From Unio delphinus (Eukaryota; Mollusca; Bivalvia; Unionida; Unionidae): a stretch of DNA of 64,000 nucleotides. The position numbers and the translations under genes were made by a program. This document shows positions 13,000 to 25,499 of this stretch, one piece after another; positions within the stretch are counted from its first letter, which is position 1; every line of letters starts with the position of its first letter. The stretch spans positions 13,977,001 to 14,041,000 of the forward strand of contig JAQISU010000081.1 in NCBI GenBank assembly GCA_029339505.1, read 5' to 3'. Below the pieces are notes generated by a model. The model was not told where the DNA came from and made no database searches. It was given only the letters and a program-made list of their open reading frames with translations.

Positions 13000-15900
13000 G
13001 ATCGTCTCATGACGTGACAAACATGTACTATCTAAAATCATTCTTCTTGTTGTAAATGGGTCCGTTTTGACGACATAAAGAAGGATAAAATTGGATTATA
13101 CGGCATAAATGATTACGGCTGGATACTTCTCAAAGTGTATATTTTTTACTACTCACTCCCAAAGTAAATACAGCTCGGAAAATGGCTTATTATATCTACT
13201 GAGCTTTTCATTTGAACTAAAACTTTCTGGTCGTCATAAAATGAAACAAAGAAAACCCGCATGTTTAAGTTTAATTACCCCAGTCTATACAGTATTCGGT
13301 TTCAGAATGTAATATGACCAAATTCTTTTTAATTCAGGGACATACAAGATAGAAATATAAGATTTAACCTATGAAATGGTTTAGACTATTGTTCATTCAT
13401 ATCTTTTGCAATGATGTTATAGCGGAGCTATCGATCAAAATCCCATCGAGATCAAACACTTCAGCTTATCTCAGATAGAAGGTACCCGAGATGACAATAC
13501 GATGTGGACTACACATTTTGAACTGTATTAAACAATTACGCGAGATCTTAATTGTTGGAAGCACAATGCAGAAGCCAACAGAAGCAGCTACGAATCGATA
13601 TGTTATTGTTTGTGAGGATTTGATTTAACTCCAGTCCACGGCAGCGAAGAAGGACATTTCCACTACTGAAGCAGCACGCATCTGTGCGGAACTTCACTTT
13701 ACACTGGCTCTAAGGAAAACGAATTTATGGAAACAGGCGATGATAGTAATTTGTGGTATTTTTTTCAAGCAGTATGGTCACCAGTTTTTCAATTTATCGT
13801 CGGCCAGACAACATTAAAGAATGTGGAAACAAAGAGTACATCCATATCACTGTTAGAGAGAATGTAACAACCCTGGACAAAGTGGAAGAATATTCTCGTG
13901 TATTTGTATGTATCGTGTTAGTACAAAATCTCACCATTTTCCTTGGTTAGTAAGTCAAGTGGCTGTCGGTCACTTGTACGGGCTGTTGGTGGCATAAGAA
14001 ACATTTGTGTTGAATATAATTTTAAAAAATAAGTGTTGCACAGTATATAACAATTTTATAACATGGATTCTATATCACAATTATGTGTTGTTAGGTAGAC
14101 ACCTATTTAAAATTAAACTTCCTGTTTGTCCCCAAACCGACTCGCAGTTTTAAATTTCTGATTGGTCTTATAAGGGCTCAAACTGCCAAACATATGAACA
14201 TTTTTAATGTTATGCTTCTAATTTTCCCCATATCGTCCCACAATATTAAAATTCCCGTCTGCCCCTATAACATCCAGCAAGCTTAAATTCCCGTGTGTCC
14301 ACATATCAATCTGCAATGTTAAATTTGTGGCCACACCGTCCCATGATAATCTCCATTTGCCTTATAATATCACATATAATTGCCTCTCCCGGACCCTCAG
14401 CTTCTTTAAAATTTAATTAAACGTTGTTTCAAATCATAGTTGAAGGATTGTAATATATGATGAAATATATGTGACCTAGGACTCGTGTCGTTGACCAATG
14501 TACGTGTTTGTCATGGTGGGAGTGCGCATGTGAGCGATCGATTGATGTGCATGATTCCAGTGCTTCATGAGTATTAAAATCAATCCTGCGTATTACTAGC
14601 AAAAAGCTTCTGAGATTTCTACTATAGTTCTTGAGACAGACAAGACCTCAAGCAGTACGAGTAGTGAAGAAGAGCACTTTACTTTCACGCAAGTGCAAGA
14701 CCAGAGATTAAATATAACTTGGAAAAATTATACCCTTCGAGTCTGGTAAGGTATCGTTTGTGTTTTACTGTGATAACATTATAAATGCCGGTGTGTGTAT
14801 TGTGTATTTTGCATTGTATTTGCGTCGGTTAAATTCTGTATTGTATTTGTCTTGTATTCTAAGTACGCGTTTTGTATTGCTTTAGGTTTTTTATTTTGTA
14901 CCATTTCATCTGATAATAAATCCCGCAATCGACAAGCGAGTGTTTTCATTTCAACCCTTAATGAGACAGAGCTCACATCTATAAAATAAAGTCACCCCAC
15001 TGCACCCAAATATATTTTTTATTCTAATTAGAAAAAATTGTTTTTAATAGTAATATAAAATTTTGTATTTTGACTTTAAATATTTTTTTAATAAGTTTCT
15101 TTTTCTATTTCGTGTGTGGTTGTGAATTGCGTGCCTCGTTATATATCTACACGGTGCGTGATTGTGCAATGCGAACCTAACTATTGAGTATACTTGGTGT
15201 TTCGATCAGCATAGTAGATTCGTGACAGAATTGTGCGTGCACGAGTCCTTCTTAGAACAGGCTGTGTCAGTGGATGAGCCTCCGAGAAAGATGCTTCATT
15301 TCAAATGCCTTTGGACGATATATCGTTACCTGTTTATGTGACATTAAAAGCCAATTAATTAATTCATGGGTTCTTAAACAAGCTGACCTAGTACGAGGTA
15401 TAGATGTTATTACATGAACAACAAAATCATACGCAAACTCGTCAAGCTCAAGCATTGTTATCTGTTACGTGCTTAAGCTCGAATAAGCAGCAACATAGAA
15501 AGAAGTGAAAATAACAAGCTTGTAAAATTTTAACAATCAATTTATTGAGTACAAATATTTTCATAAGAGAAAATAAATAAACTTACAGTTTTAGAGAATC
15601 AAGTCCAAAAATAATCCAATATAGAATTCACAAAAATAATCGACTAAAGGAATTGCAAGAGTCTATATAAATAAATGTCCTAATAGTTCCCGGTTCGAAT
15701 CTTACGATGTAATCCAATATGAACGACGATGTCACGTGATTTAGTCAGCTTTTGTTTTTATAATAATCCAAATGAGAATCTATGAGCAATTATTCTTTTC
15801 CAGATAAATAAAATAATTCCTCTTGCTCCAACGAATTGACACAATTTCCAGTACACGGTAATTAAAAATAACTAAAAAAGAAGACACAACTTAATATTCC

Positions 15901-16980
15901 AAAACCCAGACTAACTACTGAACTGTTCTCTCCCAAACAATAATTTAAATACCAGTTTTTACGTAAACAAGGGATCACGTGATTTTCTGGAAGGTCATAG
16001 AACAAACGTACGATCATTTAAAGACGTACGCACGGAAAGATCCAGATAAGAATCAGCCACTTCTAACCCCCCAGAACTTAAAATAAAAAGGTGTCCTTGG
16101 AAAACAACCAATCATTGCTAAGGCTTGTTTATCACTCTGAAGCAAGGTCAGAAATGAGGTCAACAAGCAAGATCAACACCTGTGTTTACAAGAAAAGCAA
16201 AAGTCATAGAGATTTTCTAGAACATCTTACCGATTACTTATGAAAATCAATAGCCTACAAAACGGACCAAAATAGTATATACCCTATGCCGTTTTCAGTG
16301 ATCTGACATGTCAAACACGAGGTGACCGAGCACGAATGCAAAACTTTGAAACCGCCTAGAAACTGTTTATATAAAAAAAACTCATAATTTTAAACTGAAA
16401 TGTACATGACTGATAGATTTCTTTAAAGTGCTACAAAAGATCTTTGATAGCATTGGCATGTATCTGTTTGAAATGGAAAAATCACTGGAGAATGTTGATG
16501 ATAATTATTTCGACTCCATTCCAAATACAACAATGATAATTGAAATCAATGACTAACATTATAAAACTGCTACTCTACGTACCACGCTTTCCTACCTGAA
16601 CTGCCTCTTTCCCTTGTATGTCATTTTAATTAAAGAGTGGTCTTGTTCATGCGATATATTTTTTAATTTTAGTCTAATTAAGCATTCACGGTGTTTTGTG
16701 CATAATTGTTTTGGACAATCTGGTTTGTTTTTAGTTTTAATTTTATTTGAGCATATTTGTTATTCTATCCTTTGCTTCTTATTGAATGAATAGTACAAAT
16801 AAACTTCGCGAAGACATATATGTACTCTGCAAAATTATCTTTCTTTCATTTTATTTGAGTCCAGGCAGTTTAGAGGCTGTGTTCAGAGTCTGTCATGTAG
16901 ATTAGGTAATAACAGTCAGTACCTTGGTTTGTTAAAAAAAATGTGTTCCCAGTTTCCAATTGCATATCTTTATGCGGAGT
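13000..16980. other. Non-coding stretch, nothing recognised
   Basis: About 4 kb with no assignable gene. The open frame at 13753-13950 and its surroundings contain no domain I know. No arrays or transposon ends are seen. Confidence 0.4.
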
Positions 16981-17180
16981 AACGAATTACCTAATAAGTC
17001 GAATTGGTCTGTATATTGTGAGTATGCGTAGAAACGAAATACCTAATAAGTCGAATTGGTCTGTATATTGTGAGAATGCGTAGAAACGAATTACCTAATA
17101 AGTCGAATTGGTCTGTATATTGTGAGTATGCGTAGAACGAATTACCTAATAAGTCGAATTGGTCTGTATATTGTGAGTAT
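16981..17180. repeat. 51-52-bp minisatellite, four copies
   Basis: Four head-to-tail units with consensus AACGAATTACCTAATAAGTC, GAATTGGTCTGTATATTGTG, AGTATGCGTAG; the last is truncated. The 92-codon minus-strand frame across it (repeated SQYTDQFDLLGNSF) is an artefact of unit lengths near a multiple of three. Confidence 0.9.
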
Positions 17181-17356
17181 TTGTCAACTTCTCTGCAGGC
17201 CTGTATATTCTTAAACTTAAAATTTAACATATTATAATGTCGATAAGTAATTGTGAGTTTGCCGAGCAAGGAAGGCCCAGATTATTACGTATAATATGTC
17301 TAGTGAAGATAAAAATAACTAATAAAATAATGATAATATTGAACCAGTTTCTTTAA

Positions 17357-17582
17357 CACACACACACATACATACATACATACAGACAGACATACATACA
17401 TACATACATACATACATACATACATACATACATACATACATACATACATACATACACACATACACATACACATACACATACAAACACATACACATACACA
17501 CCCATACATACACACATGCATACACACATACATACACACATACATACACACACATACACATACACACACACATACATACACA

Positions 17583-17661
<79 letters not shown>
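17357..17661. repeat. Compound (CATA)n/(CACA)n and (TA)n microsatellite
   Basis: CACA, then CATA, then mixed CACATA repeat, then a pure TA tract from 17586. Several open frames on both strands across it are artefacts. Confidence 0.95.
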
Positions 17662-17672
<11 letters not shown>

Positions 17673-17685
17673 TATATATGTGTGT
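17662..17685. repeat. 24-bp perfect palindrome of alternating purine-pyrimidine
   Basis: ACACACATATAT followed by its exact reverse complement. Such sequence can in principle form a cruciform or left-handed DNA. It probably arose by slippage at the edge of the microsatellite. Confidence 0.7.
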
Positions 17686-17689
17686 GTAT

Positions 17690-18267
17690 AGATATATACA
17701 CTACATCGTTAATGAAGAATATCTAAAAAGGTTACGTGTCCATTATAATCGGCTACTTTTCAAATGATCCGATAGACATGCATGTAGTTCACGCATACTT
17801 AATGCTTTGTATCACACAAAAACTGCAATACATACCTCGAAAGACAAATGGGCTTTGGATTATGTACCGTTTCCCACCATTATGGGACACATAATTAGTT
17901 TTTGTCGTCGAAACCCAATAAATATCCATTTTCATATGTTGCATGCCGAACACTATAAGCAGTAGAGTTTATTAAAGCACCTTTTACTGTGTAGACAAGT
18001 TTCGCTTTAGATTGCTCACTAATGTTTACCGATATAAAATGAAGAAAGTGAAGGGTACTATTGCATGATTTCAGGAATTCTTTGGAATGTTAGTGTTATA
18101 AATAAGGAAATGTTAGAACTGTCATAGATACAGGCCCATATATTCAGATAAGTACTGAATGCTTTCAGATATAGATATCTTCTCAATTTAATGCGTAGTC
18201 CATTTACAATGGCTACCTTTTGTGCCTTTTGTGCTCGCATGGTCTGTCTGTAGGAGTAGCTCTTATC
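17690..18267. other. Non-coding stretch, nothing recognised
   Basis: No gene or repeat was recognised between the compound microsatellite and the interspersed-repeat-like segment that follows. Confidence 0.35.
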
Positions 18268-18350
18268 TACCAAGTTTGGTGAATGTGCACCAAGCGGTTG
18301 AGGAGATTTAGAGACAACTGGGCAGACGTTTATATGGACGGGAGGGGGAT
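18268..18350 (+). repeat. Possible interspersed-repeat fragment
   Basis: The words AAGTTTGGTGAATGTGCACC, AAGCGGTTGAGGAGATTTAG and a GGACGGGAGGG end resemble a dispersed repeat tail common in marine invertebrate genomes (AGTTTGGTGAAnnT..CCAAGCGGTTnnGGAG...GACGGACGG). This is recognition from memory of general style, so confidence is low. Confidence 0.3.
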
Positions 18351-18674
18351 ATCACGACGTATGTGAATTTAAATGTATAGAGAACATACCATTAAAGTTG
18401 TGGTTATATTACTCATTTGTTGCCCAAGATAAATTAATTAGTTTGGGGAGACCCAGTTACACCGAAAAAGATTTACAGTACATTATAAGGAATGAATTGT
18501 AAAAGCGTTTCAATATACATATTCGTTGAGTGGAAACGAGGCTGAATTAACATGACGTCACAATATCTTTTGCAGCTATCGGCCACTGTTCAGCATCCAG
18601 TTGATTCATTGTGCTGGAGAGCAGGCAGCTTATTAGTGTTTGTATACATGTTTGTTTTTCAAGAATCTTCCAAC

Positions 18675-21215
18675 ATGTCACAATGTGCAGCGTTTGGATG
18701 CAACAACAATTCGACTGGTATTTGTTTCCGATTTCCGATAGACAAAATCCAACGTGAGAACTTTTGAGTCAATAACTCGTTGACTTTGCAGCCTGCATTT
18801 TTCCAACGATCAGTATCAAGGTGATCCATAAAGACGTGCCAAATTTGGATATTTTAAATGCCAGCGCAAGACTGCAGCCGACAGCAGTTCCATACGTTCT
18901 TCTACCCCTGGGTCTGGGGGAAGGTCTACCAACATATCCGGGTGGCATCAGCACCACAACTGTCAAACCGCAACGAGCAAGATGGTTCTATGATTGGAAT
19001 TCAGAGATAAATAAATATGTTGCATGCACGCTAATTTCCATCAATGTCGTGACCATAATGTAATAGAAGTATTTAAACAATAATCTGTTAAACATCAAGC
19101 TTCCTTCAACTCAGATTCACATGCTTCCCCAGCATTATCAGCACCCCATGTGCTGCAGATATTGAATTGTTGCATACACTATATATTCATGGAACATATT
19201 TATCTCGGAAAGAGTTTTTTATAATGATATCGTTAAAGTAACAGTATTATGTATTCAAAATATAGTGGAATTCACAATTACAAGTGTTTTTCACTATCAC
19301 CATAGAAATATTAGCCTTAGACTATGACACGAAATAAACATCTTTATACCCCCCCCCACACACACACACACAGTCCATTTTCCTTTCTTATGCGTGGCCG
19401 TAAATGTAATGAATCAGTTATTGCCATGTAACCACTCTAATGTTTCAAAGATACTACATAGATACTACGAACGACTTCCCTTGTCAATAATACTCATTTT
19501 GGGGTTGTTTTTATTTAGGTTCTGCAACAGGCAATGTAAAATTACAATGCGAATTATGTGCTTGATACACCTGTTAAGTGCATTTGATATGGTGGAGGTA
19601 GATGATACTGAACTGAGCAGACCATCTTTCACACAAAGTCCTCATGCTTAACCATATTAAAGAAAACGGAGTGTTAATGTTCAGTTTAAATTAGATCCAG
19701 CAAGGAGGACTTGTAGAACATTTTCTGGTGTCTGAGTCTGCTTTTGGCAGAATTGACGAGTGAATATAGATCATGTTGTTTGCCCTCCCAGACATTTGTA
19801 CAATTTTCCAAAGGAACAATGATCACAACAAATTCAGTTTATGTTAATGGGCACATTTCAGAATGGAAAAGTCAGCCATGTGATGGAATACTGCCATGGA
19901 GTAATGTTTACTACAGGAACAATTTTGTTATCGGGTATCTATTGTGCAAAAGATTTGTTCCTGTTTGAGGGAATCAATATTCAAAGTTTTAGTAAACGTA
20001 CATTTACAAAGTCACAAACATCTTATATTACACCAGCAATTGAAGTGGTATGGAAGAAACGACAAGCTTCCTGCATGTGGAGTTGATGATCGTTGCGATT
20101 CATATAGTACTTATACTTTGATGGATTTGGAGGTCAAGAAAGTACTTGACATCCTGTTAGTACAGGTACAATATATTGTTGGCATTAGAATGTATGTAAG
20201 TGTCATTATCATGCTTTATACAACTTTTAAATTGCCACGCGAAAGAGGGAGTCAGAAAAACAGCATTTAACTTTGAATAGAATTGCAGAATTATCAAGGT
20301 CTTTGTAACATTGGTTACTTCACTAGCATACCAAATTTCTGTTGTGTATAGATATCAAACAATGTTGCTTGGGGTTATGTTTTATGTTCTATACTTTGAA
20401 AACATTGCTAGATCCAATTTTATTAAATTGAAATACTAAATCAAGATAATGCATCATATCAATTAAACGTTAGCACAAGTGATTGTTAGGTTACTGGAAA
20501 CTATACTTGTTTAGAAATTGTCAGCGATACATATTTAGAATACTCAGCAAATTGTAATACCTACAAAGGCTAGCCTATGCCGCCTGCCTTTTTTATCCTT
20601 GAAAGTGCTGTTGACAACAATAAATCAGCTTTGCAAATTGTGAATTTTCTTTATATATATTTAAAAGTAACGAAATTAAAGGATCCACACATATGGAGAT
20701 TAAAGGTCTGCTGAGAGGAATAAATCACATCATTAATGACCATGGTTTAACCATTCAAGCCCTAGTTACAGATCGGTATAGACTGATGCAGAAATATATG
20801 AGAGAGGGGTGAGAGAATGTGAAACACTATTCTGATGTATTGCACTTGGCAAAATGTACATATATGGATATTTGCTGTAAATATGGAATTGAATTTAATT
20901 GAAAACATTGTAATTTTCTTACGGATGCTATTCTCGTCCAAAATTAGGCCTTAGTTTGAATGCTTTTTCATTTCCAGGCATCTCCAAGACGCTGGAGGCA
21001 GCTGCAACAAAAGGATTATGACTTGGTCCGACCGTGGATCAAGTCTACATTGAACCATGCCTACTAGGTTGCAACTTCTTGTGAGGACAATAAGCTTAAA
21101 GTTACCCAATGGGAATCACTGATGAACCACGTCAAACACAAGCACCATTCTACCATCTTCTGCAAATGTGAAGATGGTCCTATTTTCGAAGAAAGATAGT
21201 GGTTGAAGGACGGTA
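18675..21215 (+). pseudogene. Decayed THAP-domain / transposase-like gene
   Basis: Pieces of one large protein family lie in order on the plus strand but in different frames. (1) 18675-18767 starts with ATG and gives MSQCAAFGCNNN...ICFRFP, the start of a THAP zinc finger with its two first cysteines; 18787-18801 in another frame gives CSLHF (third cysteine and histidine), and 18872-18895 gives LQPTAVPY, the usual AVP end of the domain. (2) 19740-19890 gives LAELTSEY...WKSQPCDG. (3) 19841-20086 gives GTILLSG and ITPAIEVVW. (4) 20058-20170 gives DDRCDSYSTYTLMDLE. (5) 20694-20850 gives MEIKGLLRGINHIINDHG, LVTDRYRLMQKYM and HYSDVLHLAK. (6) After a TTTCCAG acceptor-like site at about 20977, 21036-21215 gives PWIKSTLNHAY, stop, CEDNKLKVTQWESLMNHV and CKCEDGP. 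Several frameshifts and stops rule out an intact product. The order matches large THAP or transposase-derived proteins of invertebrates and fish. The aspartates in RCDS and VTDR may be the old catalytic residues (inference). Confidence 0.72.
19349..19371. repeat. Short poly-C / (CA)n tract
   Basis: A short C run joins a CA dinucleotide run, lying in a probable intron or spacer of the decayed THAP gene. Confidence 0.8.
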
Positions 21216-21396
21216 AGTTTAGAACTAGAATGTTATAGAAAAGTTTACAAATGCTTACATTGCTCTATTTCAATATCCAGTTACTGATACTAGCTGTGTG
21301 CACACCACACTTGAGGTATAACCAAACAGAATGATATTTGGTCATAATCTTATAAAGTTAAGGGTTCTTTTTCTAATCATATATTATATTATATTA

Positions 21397-21401
<5 letters not shown>

Positions 21402-21486
<85 letters not shown>
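21402..21486. repeat. (TA)n microsatellite
   Basis: About 85 bp of pure TA preceded by ATATTATATTATAT. Confidence 0.95.
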
Positions 21487-21488
<2 letters not shown>

Positions 21489-22047
21489 CAGTCCTATCTA
21501 TATTATGAGCTTAAATTGCAATAGCCTTTCATTTAACTAAACATGTAAGCACAGACTGATACACTTGTTCATATACACACTAATTTCTCTTGTTGATAAA
21601 GTCGCTCGCATTTCTCACAAATTCAGAGACATCCAGAATCTATCGCCTATGCATCAAGCTTATGGCTTAGGAATCTACCACAATGTTGTGAATCACTACG
21701 CACCCAAGAGCACACTTTTTTGGATCCATACTAGTATGCAATTAGATTAGACAAAAATGAGAACATATTTCAGGTCAGCTCGTCCTAGCACGTTTTCCCC
21801 CATGGTGATAAAAAAAAAAAATGTTGCAAAAATTAATTATTGCATGAAATTAAGCAAGTTTTTCCCAGTACTTTAAAATGATTAATATATAAGATATTAA
21901 TCGTTTTATTCTGTATATAATGTTTATTTAAAAAATTGGAAAAAAAAACTACCTACCAACCCTAATTGTAAAATCAGCTAAGTAAGTTTGTAGATTGACT
22001 ATAGCCATTTTAATGAATACATGTAATGTCCGGTGTATACGGGTAAT
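21487..22047. other. Non-coding stretch, nothing recognised
   Basis: One short frame (21565-21750) has no recognisable domain. A run of A (about 21810-21820) is present. Confidence 0.35.
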
Positions 22048-22303
22048 CAGTGCTGGATTAAGGCCTTGTAAGCACTGAAAAAATTATGCTACCTACCCAC
22101 CCACCCACCCACCCCGCATACAATAAGTGAAACTAAAACAAACTATTAAAAGCTAAAAGAAAATAAAATACACGCAGATAGAAATGGTCATGCATACACT
22201 GTAATTCAATAATTTCATCATCAACACTTATTTTTTTCTGGAGCCCTTGTTGGCTGGTGCTTTAATCATGCGTTTAGTGTGCTTAATGGATAATCCAGTA
22301 CTG
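22048..22303. mobile_element. hAT-like MITE, 256 bp
   Basis: Begins CAGTGCTGGATTAAGG and ends in the complement of CAGTACTGGATTATCC, so the terminal 13 bases pair at 12 positions. The flanking octamers CGGGTAAT and TAAGTAAT agree at five of eight positions, consistent with an aged 8-bp target duplication. A (CCCA)n patch lies inside. No coding capacity. The termini match those of the 35.45-kb element, so both probably belong to one family mobilised by a hAT transposase (inference). Confidence 0.7.
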
Positions 22304-23543
22304 TAAGTAATTATAAGAAATAAAGTAATCTCTAGTAAAATCTGAACAATAACTAAAATAAATAGTTATATTACATGGAATAATTATTAGTAAATTTTAT
22401 AATGTTGGGACAAGGTTTATTCCATTATTATACAAATTTAATAGTTAAAAATTTTAAAAAGTTTAGTGATTTCATATATTGGAGCATTGTTATTATTTAA
22501 GGTTACATTGCACTCCCGAAGCAGGCATTGCTGGACTTGAGGCATACATAGTGGCATACATGTTCATGAAAAGGGCATCTCAGTGTCCACCACCACTCAC
22601 AGCATCATAAAAACAGTTTCCAAAAAGATGAACTCATTGTTACATTCGGGTTCAAAGGACACACAAACACCAAGTAAGGGTCCTATCACTTTATATAGAA
22701 TAAAGCAAAAATCTTTACAAAAACTAGAAAGAAATAACCAGTGTTCTTTACAGTACAAAGCCCTGAGTTTAACTGCCTGTTCATGCACTCTACTCTTGTT
22801 TTAGAAAGGGCTACAGATAATGGATTATAATTAATTTAACATGTGTGCCTTATCAGAAGTCAAGAAGTCCAAGCTCAGATAGCCCTGGGAAGATAAACAA
22901 CAGATGCTGAAGGTGTTGACAGTCTCTGGTATCAACTATCCAGAATGCTGCCATTAATATTCTGGCCAAATGTCTCTACTAACAGGCTGAAATCTGATAC
23001 AGCACCAAGGGTCACATCATACTTATAACACTCATCATGAATCACAAATCACGCTTTTTGAAATCCTATAATTTGTATGGTGTAGCATATTTGAAGCCAA
23101 CATATTCCTCTGAGGGATATGATTCTCTGATTTTTGAAACCCGACATGATGGAAGAATTTAATGTGTGTCTCCCTAGCCGATGCCAAATCCATGTCACAA
23201 AATTCGATAAAATAAAAGTAGACTGTATAGAAGAGTAAATGCATACAAGAGTTAGAAAGTATTTCTTTGGGAAATCTTCCTAAATTGTACTTCTAGTACT
23301 TCGGGTGAATTACTATTGATTTTTTTATTTTCAAAATATTTTTAATCTTCACTGAATACATGTAGATTCCTATGAAAGACATCATACATGTTAAATGACC
23401 TTTACTATTTTAAATTTGTTCTATTTATTTCAGATACATTGTATTTTTGAAGACTCATTAAAGCTTGTTGATAAGTAAAAGACGTGTTTTTCCTGATTGC
23501 AACATCAGTCTATATTACCTATATTACAATATATATCAAACGT
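22304..23543. other. Non-coding stretch, nothing recognised
   Basis: Short opposed frames at 22.58-22.80 and 23.03-23.24 kb have no known domain. No repeat array. Confidence 0.4.
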
Positions 23544-23669
<126 letters not shown>

Positions 23670-23680
23670 TATATAAATAT

Positions 23681-24985
23681 CAGTGGTGGGCAACTTCTCT
23701 AGTCGGCGGGCCGGATATGGGAAAATGAAGTCCTTGGGGGACCGGATTACTAAATCAATACATTAATCGCTTTTATCCACCTATGGCTATGCAAGGAATG
23801 AATCGTATTTAATGTAAACTTTAAAGCATAGAGACCAAAAACAATATTTATTGAATTTAACGTAATGTACTTCTATAACTGCTGAAGTCAATGAGACATC
23901 TGTGGTCGATCAAAGTTGTCAACAAGTTGTTTGAACTCTTGCTGCATGTTGGACGTAGAAATTCTCAGTAAAGACTGCACGTGAACATCAGTTAGATTTG
24001 AACTCAGCTTTGTCTTGTTAATGTTCATGGTCAAAAATGTTTGTTCGCAAATGTATGTAGACCCGAACAGATCAAGTAGTTTCATAGCCATTTTTCTCAG
24101 GTTGGCAAACTTGGACTCATTGAGTGACGCATAAAATTTGTCAATGCTTTCAGATTGGAATTTCTCTTTCAGGGTAGAGTCACACTGCAGATCAATCAGT
24201 TCCAGCTGTAGAGCATCCGGCGCCTTTTCAAAGTCAGTTGTAAACGGTGATGACAAGATATCAAACTCAGCAGCAAGTTTCTGGAAGTCTGCAAAACGAC
24301 TAGCAAATTCACTGTCTAGTGCTAATATCATATTGGTGTACTTCTCAGTTGACATCATCTGAGGTGCCATAGTTTCGAGTGTTGGAAAGTGTGTTGTGAT
24401 ATTCTGACTGAGCTGGCGAGAAAACAGTTTAAGCTTCACCCTGAATGCCTTTACTGTTGAGTACATTTCGTGAGCAAAAGTGCCTTTCCCTTCAAGTTTG
24501 GTGTTAAGTTCATTCATATATTCAAAGAGATCAACTGCAAACGCCAGATCTGACAACCATTCTGATTTTCTGAGTTGAGGATATTCTGTATCTTTCCCTT
24601 TCATCTCTAAAAACAGTAAGATTTCTGTTTTCAAGTCCCAAACACGTCTCAGGACTTTCCCCAAACTCAACCAGCGTAGAGCGGTATGATACAGAACATC
24701 ACTGTGATCAGAGTCGCAATCTTCCAGAAGTGTGATAAACTGTCTGTGATTTAGACCTCTCGCCCTGATTATATTAACAATCTTCACAACTGGATCCACA
24801 ACATGTTTCATGTCAAGCACACTTGTACACAGCACTTCCTGGTGTATTATGCAATGTATAAATAAATTCTAAATTTAATCGAAAACAACCAAAGAATAAC
24901 TAACAGTCACTGTTACTGCGACGCAGTAAGAAAGTAGTAGGAGATTGCGGCCAGATGTGACCGCGGGCCAGTCAAAATCCCGTCC
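23681..24985 (-). mobile_element. 5'-truncated hAT transposon carrying the transposase below
   Basis: The 23681 edge reads CAGTGGTGGGCAACTTCTCT followed by a GGCGGGCCGG motif, a classic hAT terminal repeat with its subterminal GC-rich words. It lies just beyond the transposase stop codon, where the 3' end should be. At the other side only a GCGGCC...CGCGGGCC patch (about 24947-24970) is seen and no matching CCACCACTG end is present before the TCTA/TA microsatellite at 24992. The element therefore lacks its 5' terminus and first coding part. The coordinate given for that side is where element-like sequence stops. Confidence 0.65.
23888..24835 (-). CDS. hAT-family transposase, C-terminal part (GTF2IRD2/ZBED5-like)
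   Basis: An open frame of 315 codons resembling the transposase-derived region of GTF2IRD2 and ZBED5-type proteins. In frame it extends further 5' through HCIIHQEVLC, a segment typical of this family, to a TAG at about 24875. That TAG is followed by AAT, so it could equally be an AG splice acceptor of an intron. Family landmarks visible: RARGLNHRQF, HTALRWLSLGKVL, VWDLKTEILLFL, WLSDLAFAVDLFEYMNELN, and near the C-terminus LLDLFGSTYICEQTFLTMN with KLSSNLTDVHVQSLLRIS, the hAT dimerisation region. The N-terminal half (BED finger or first catalytic aspartate region) is not found upstream, where a microsatellite begins. The displayed start is not a true initiator (GTG). Such proteins cut and paste hAT elements; this copy is probably inactive because it is truncated, although the frame itself is clean, so insertion may be fairly recent or the domain may be retained. 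Full-length relatives usually exceed 600 residues. Confidence 0.8.
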   Translation of the reverse strand: MLCTSVLDMKHVVDPVVKIVNIIRARGLNHRQFITLLEDCDSDHSDVLYHTALRWLSLGKVLRRVWDLKTEILLFLEMKGKDTEYPQLRKSEWLSDLAFAVDLFEYMNELNTKLEGKGTFAHEMYSTVKAFRVKLKLFSRQLSQNITTHFPTLETMAPQMMSTEKYTNMILALDSEFASRFADFQKLAAEFDILSSPFTTDFEKAPDALQLELIDLQCDSTLKEKFQSESIDKFYASLNESKFANLRKMAMKLLDLFGSTYICEQTFLTMNINKTKLSSNLTDVHVQSLLRISTSNMQQEFKQLVDNFDRPQMSH

Positions 24986-24991
24986 CAAAAT

Positions 24992-25425
<434 letters not shown>

Positions 25426-25499
25426 AAAAAGGAATACCACTTTTCGTTGGGTTGATATCTAAACGTTTTAACAGTATTGTGCTGGATTGTGCTCATGTG

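Noticed and set aside
16991..17269. 92-codon minus-strand frame with repeated SQYTDQFDLLGNSF
   Set aside because: Created by the 51-52-bp minisatellite whose unit length is near a multiple of three. No signal of an independent protein.
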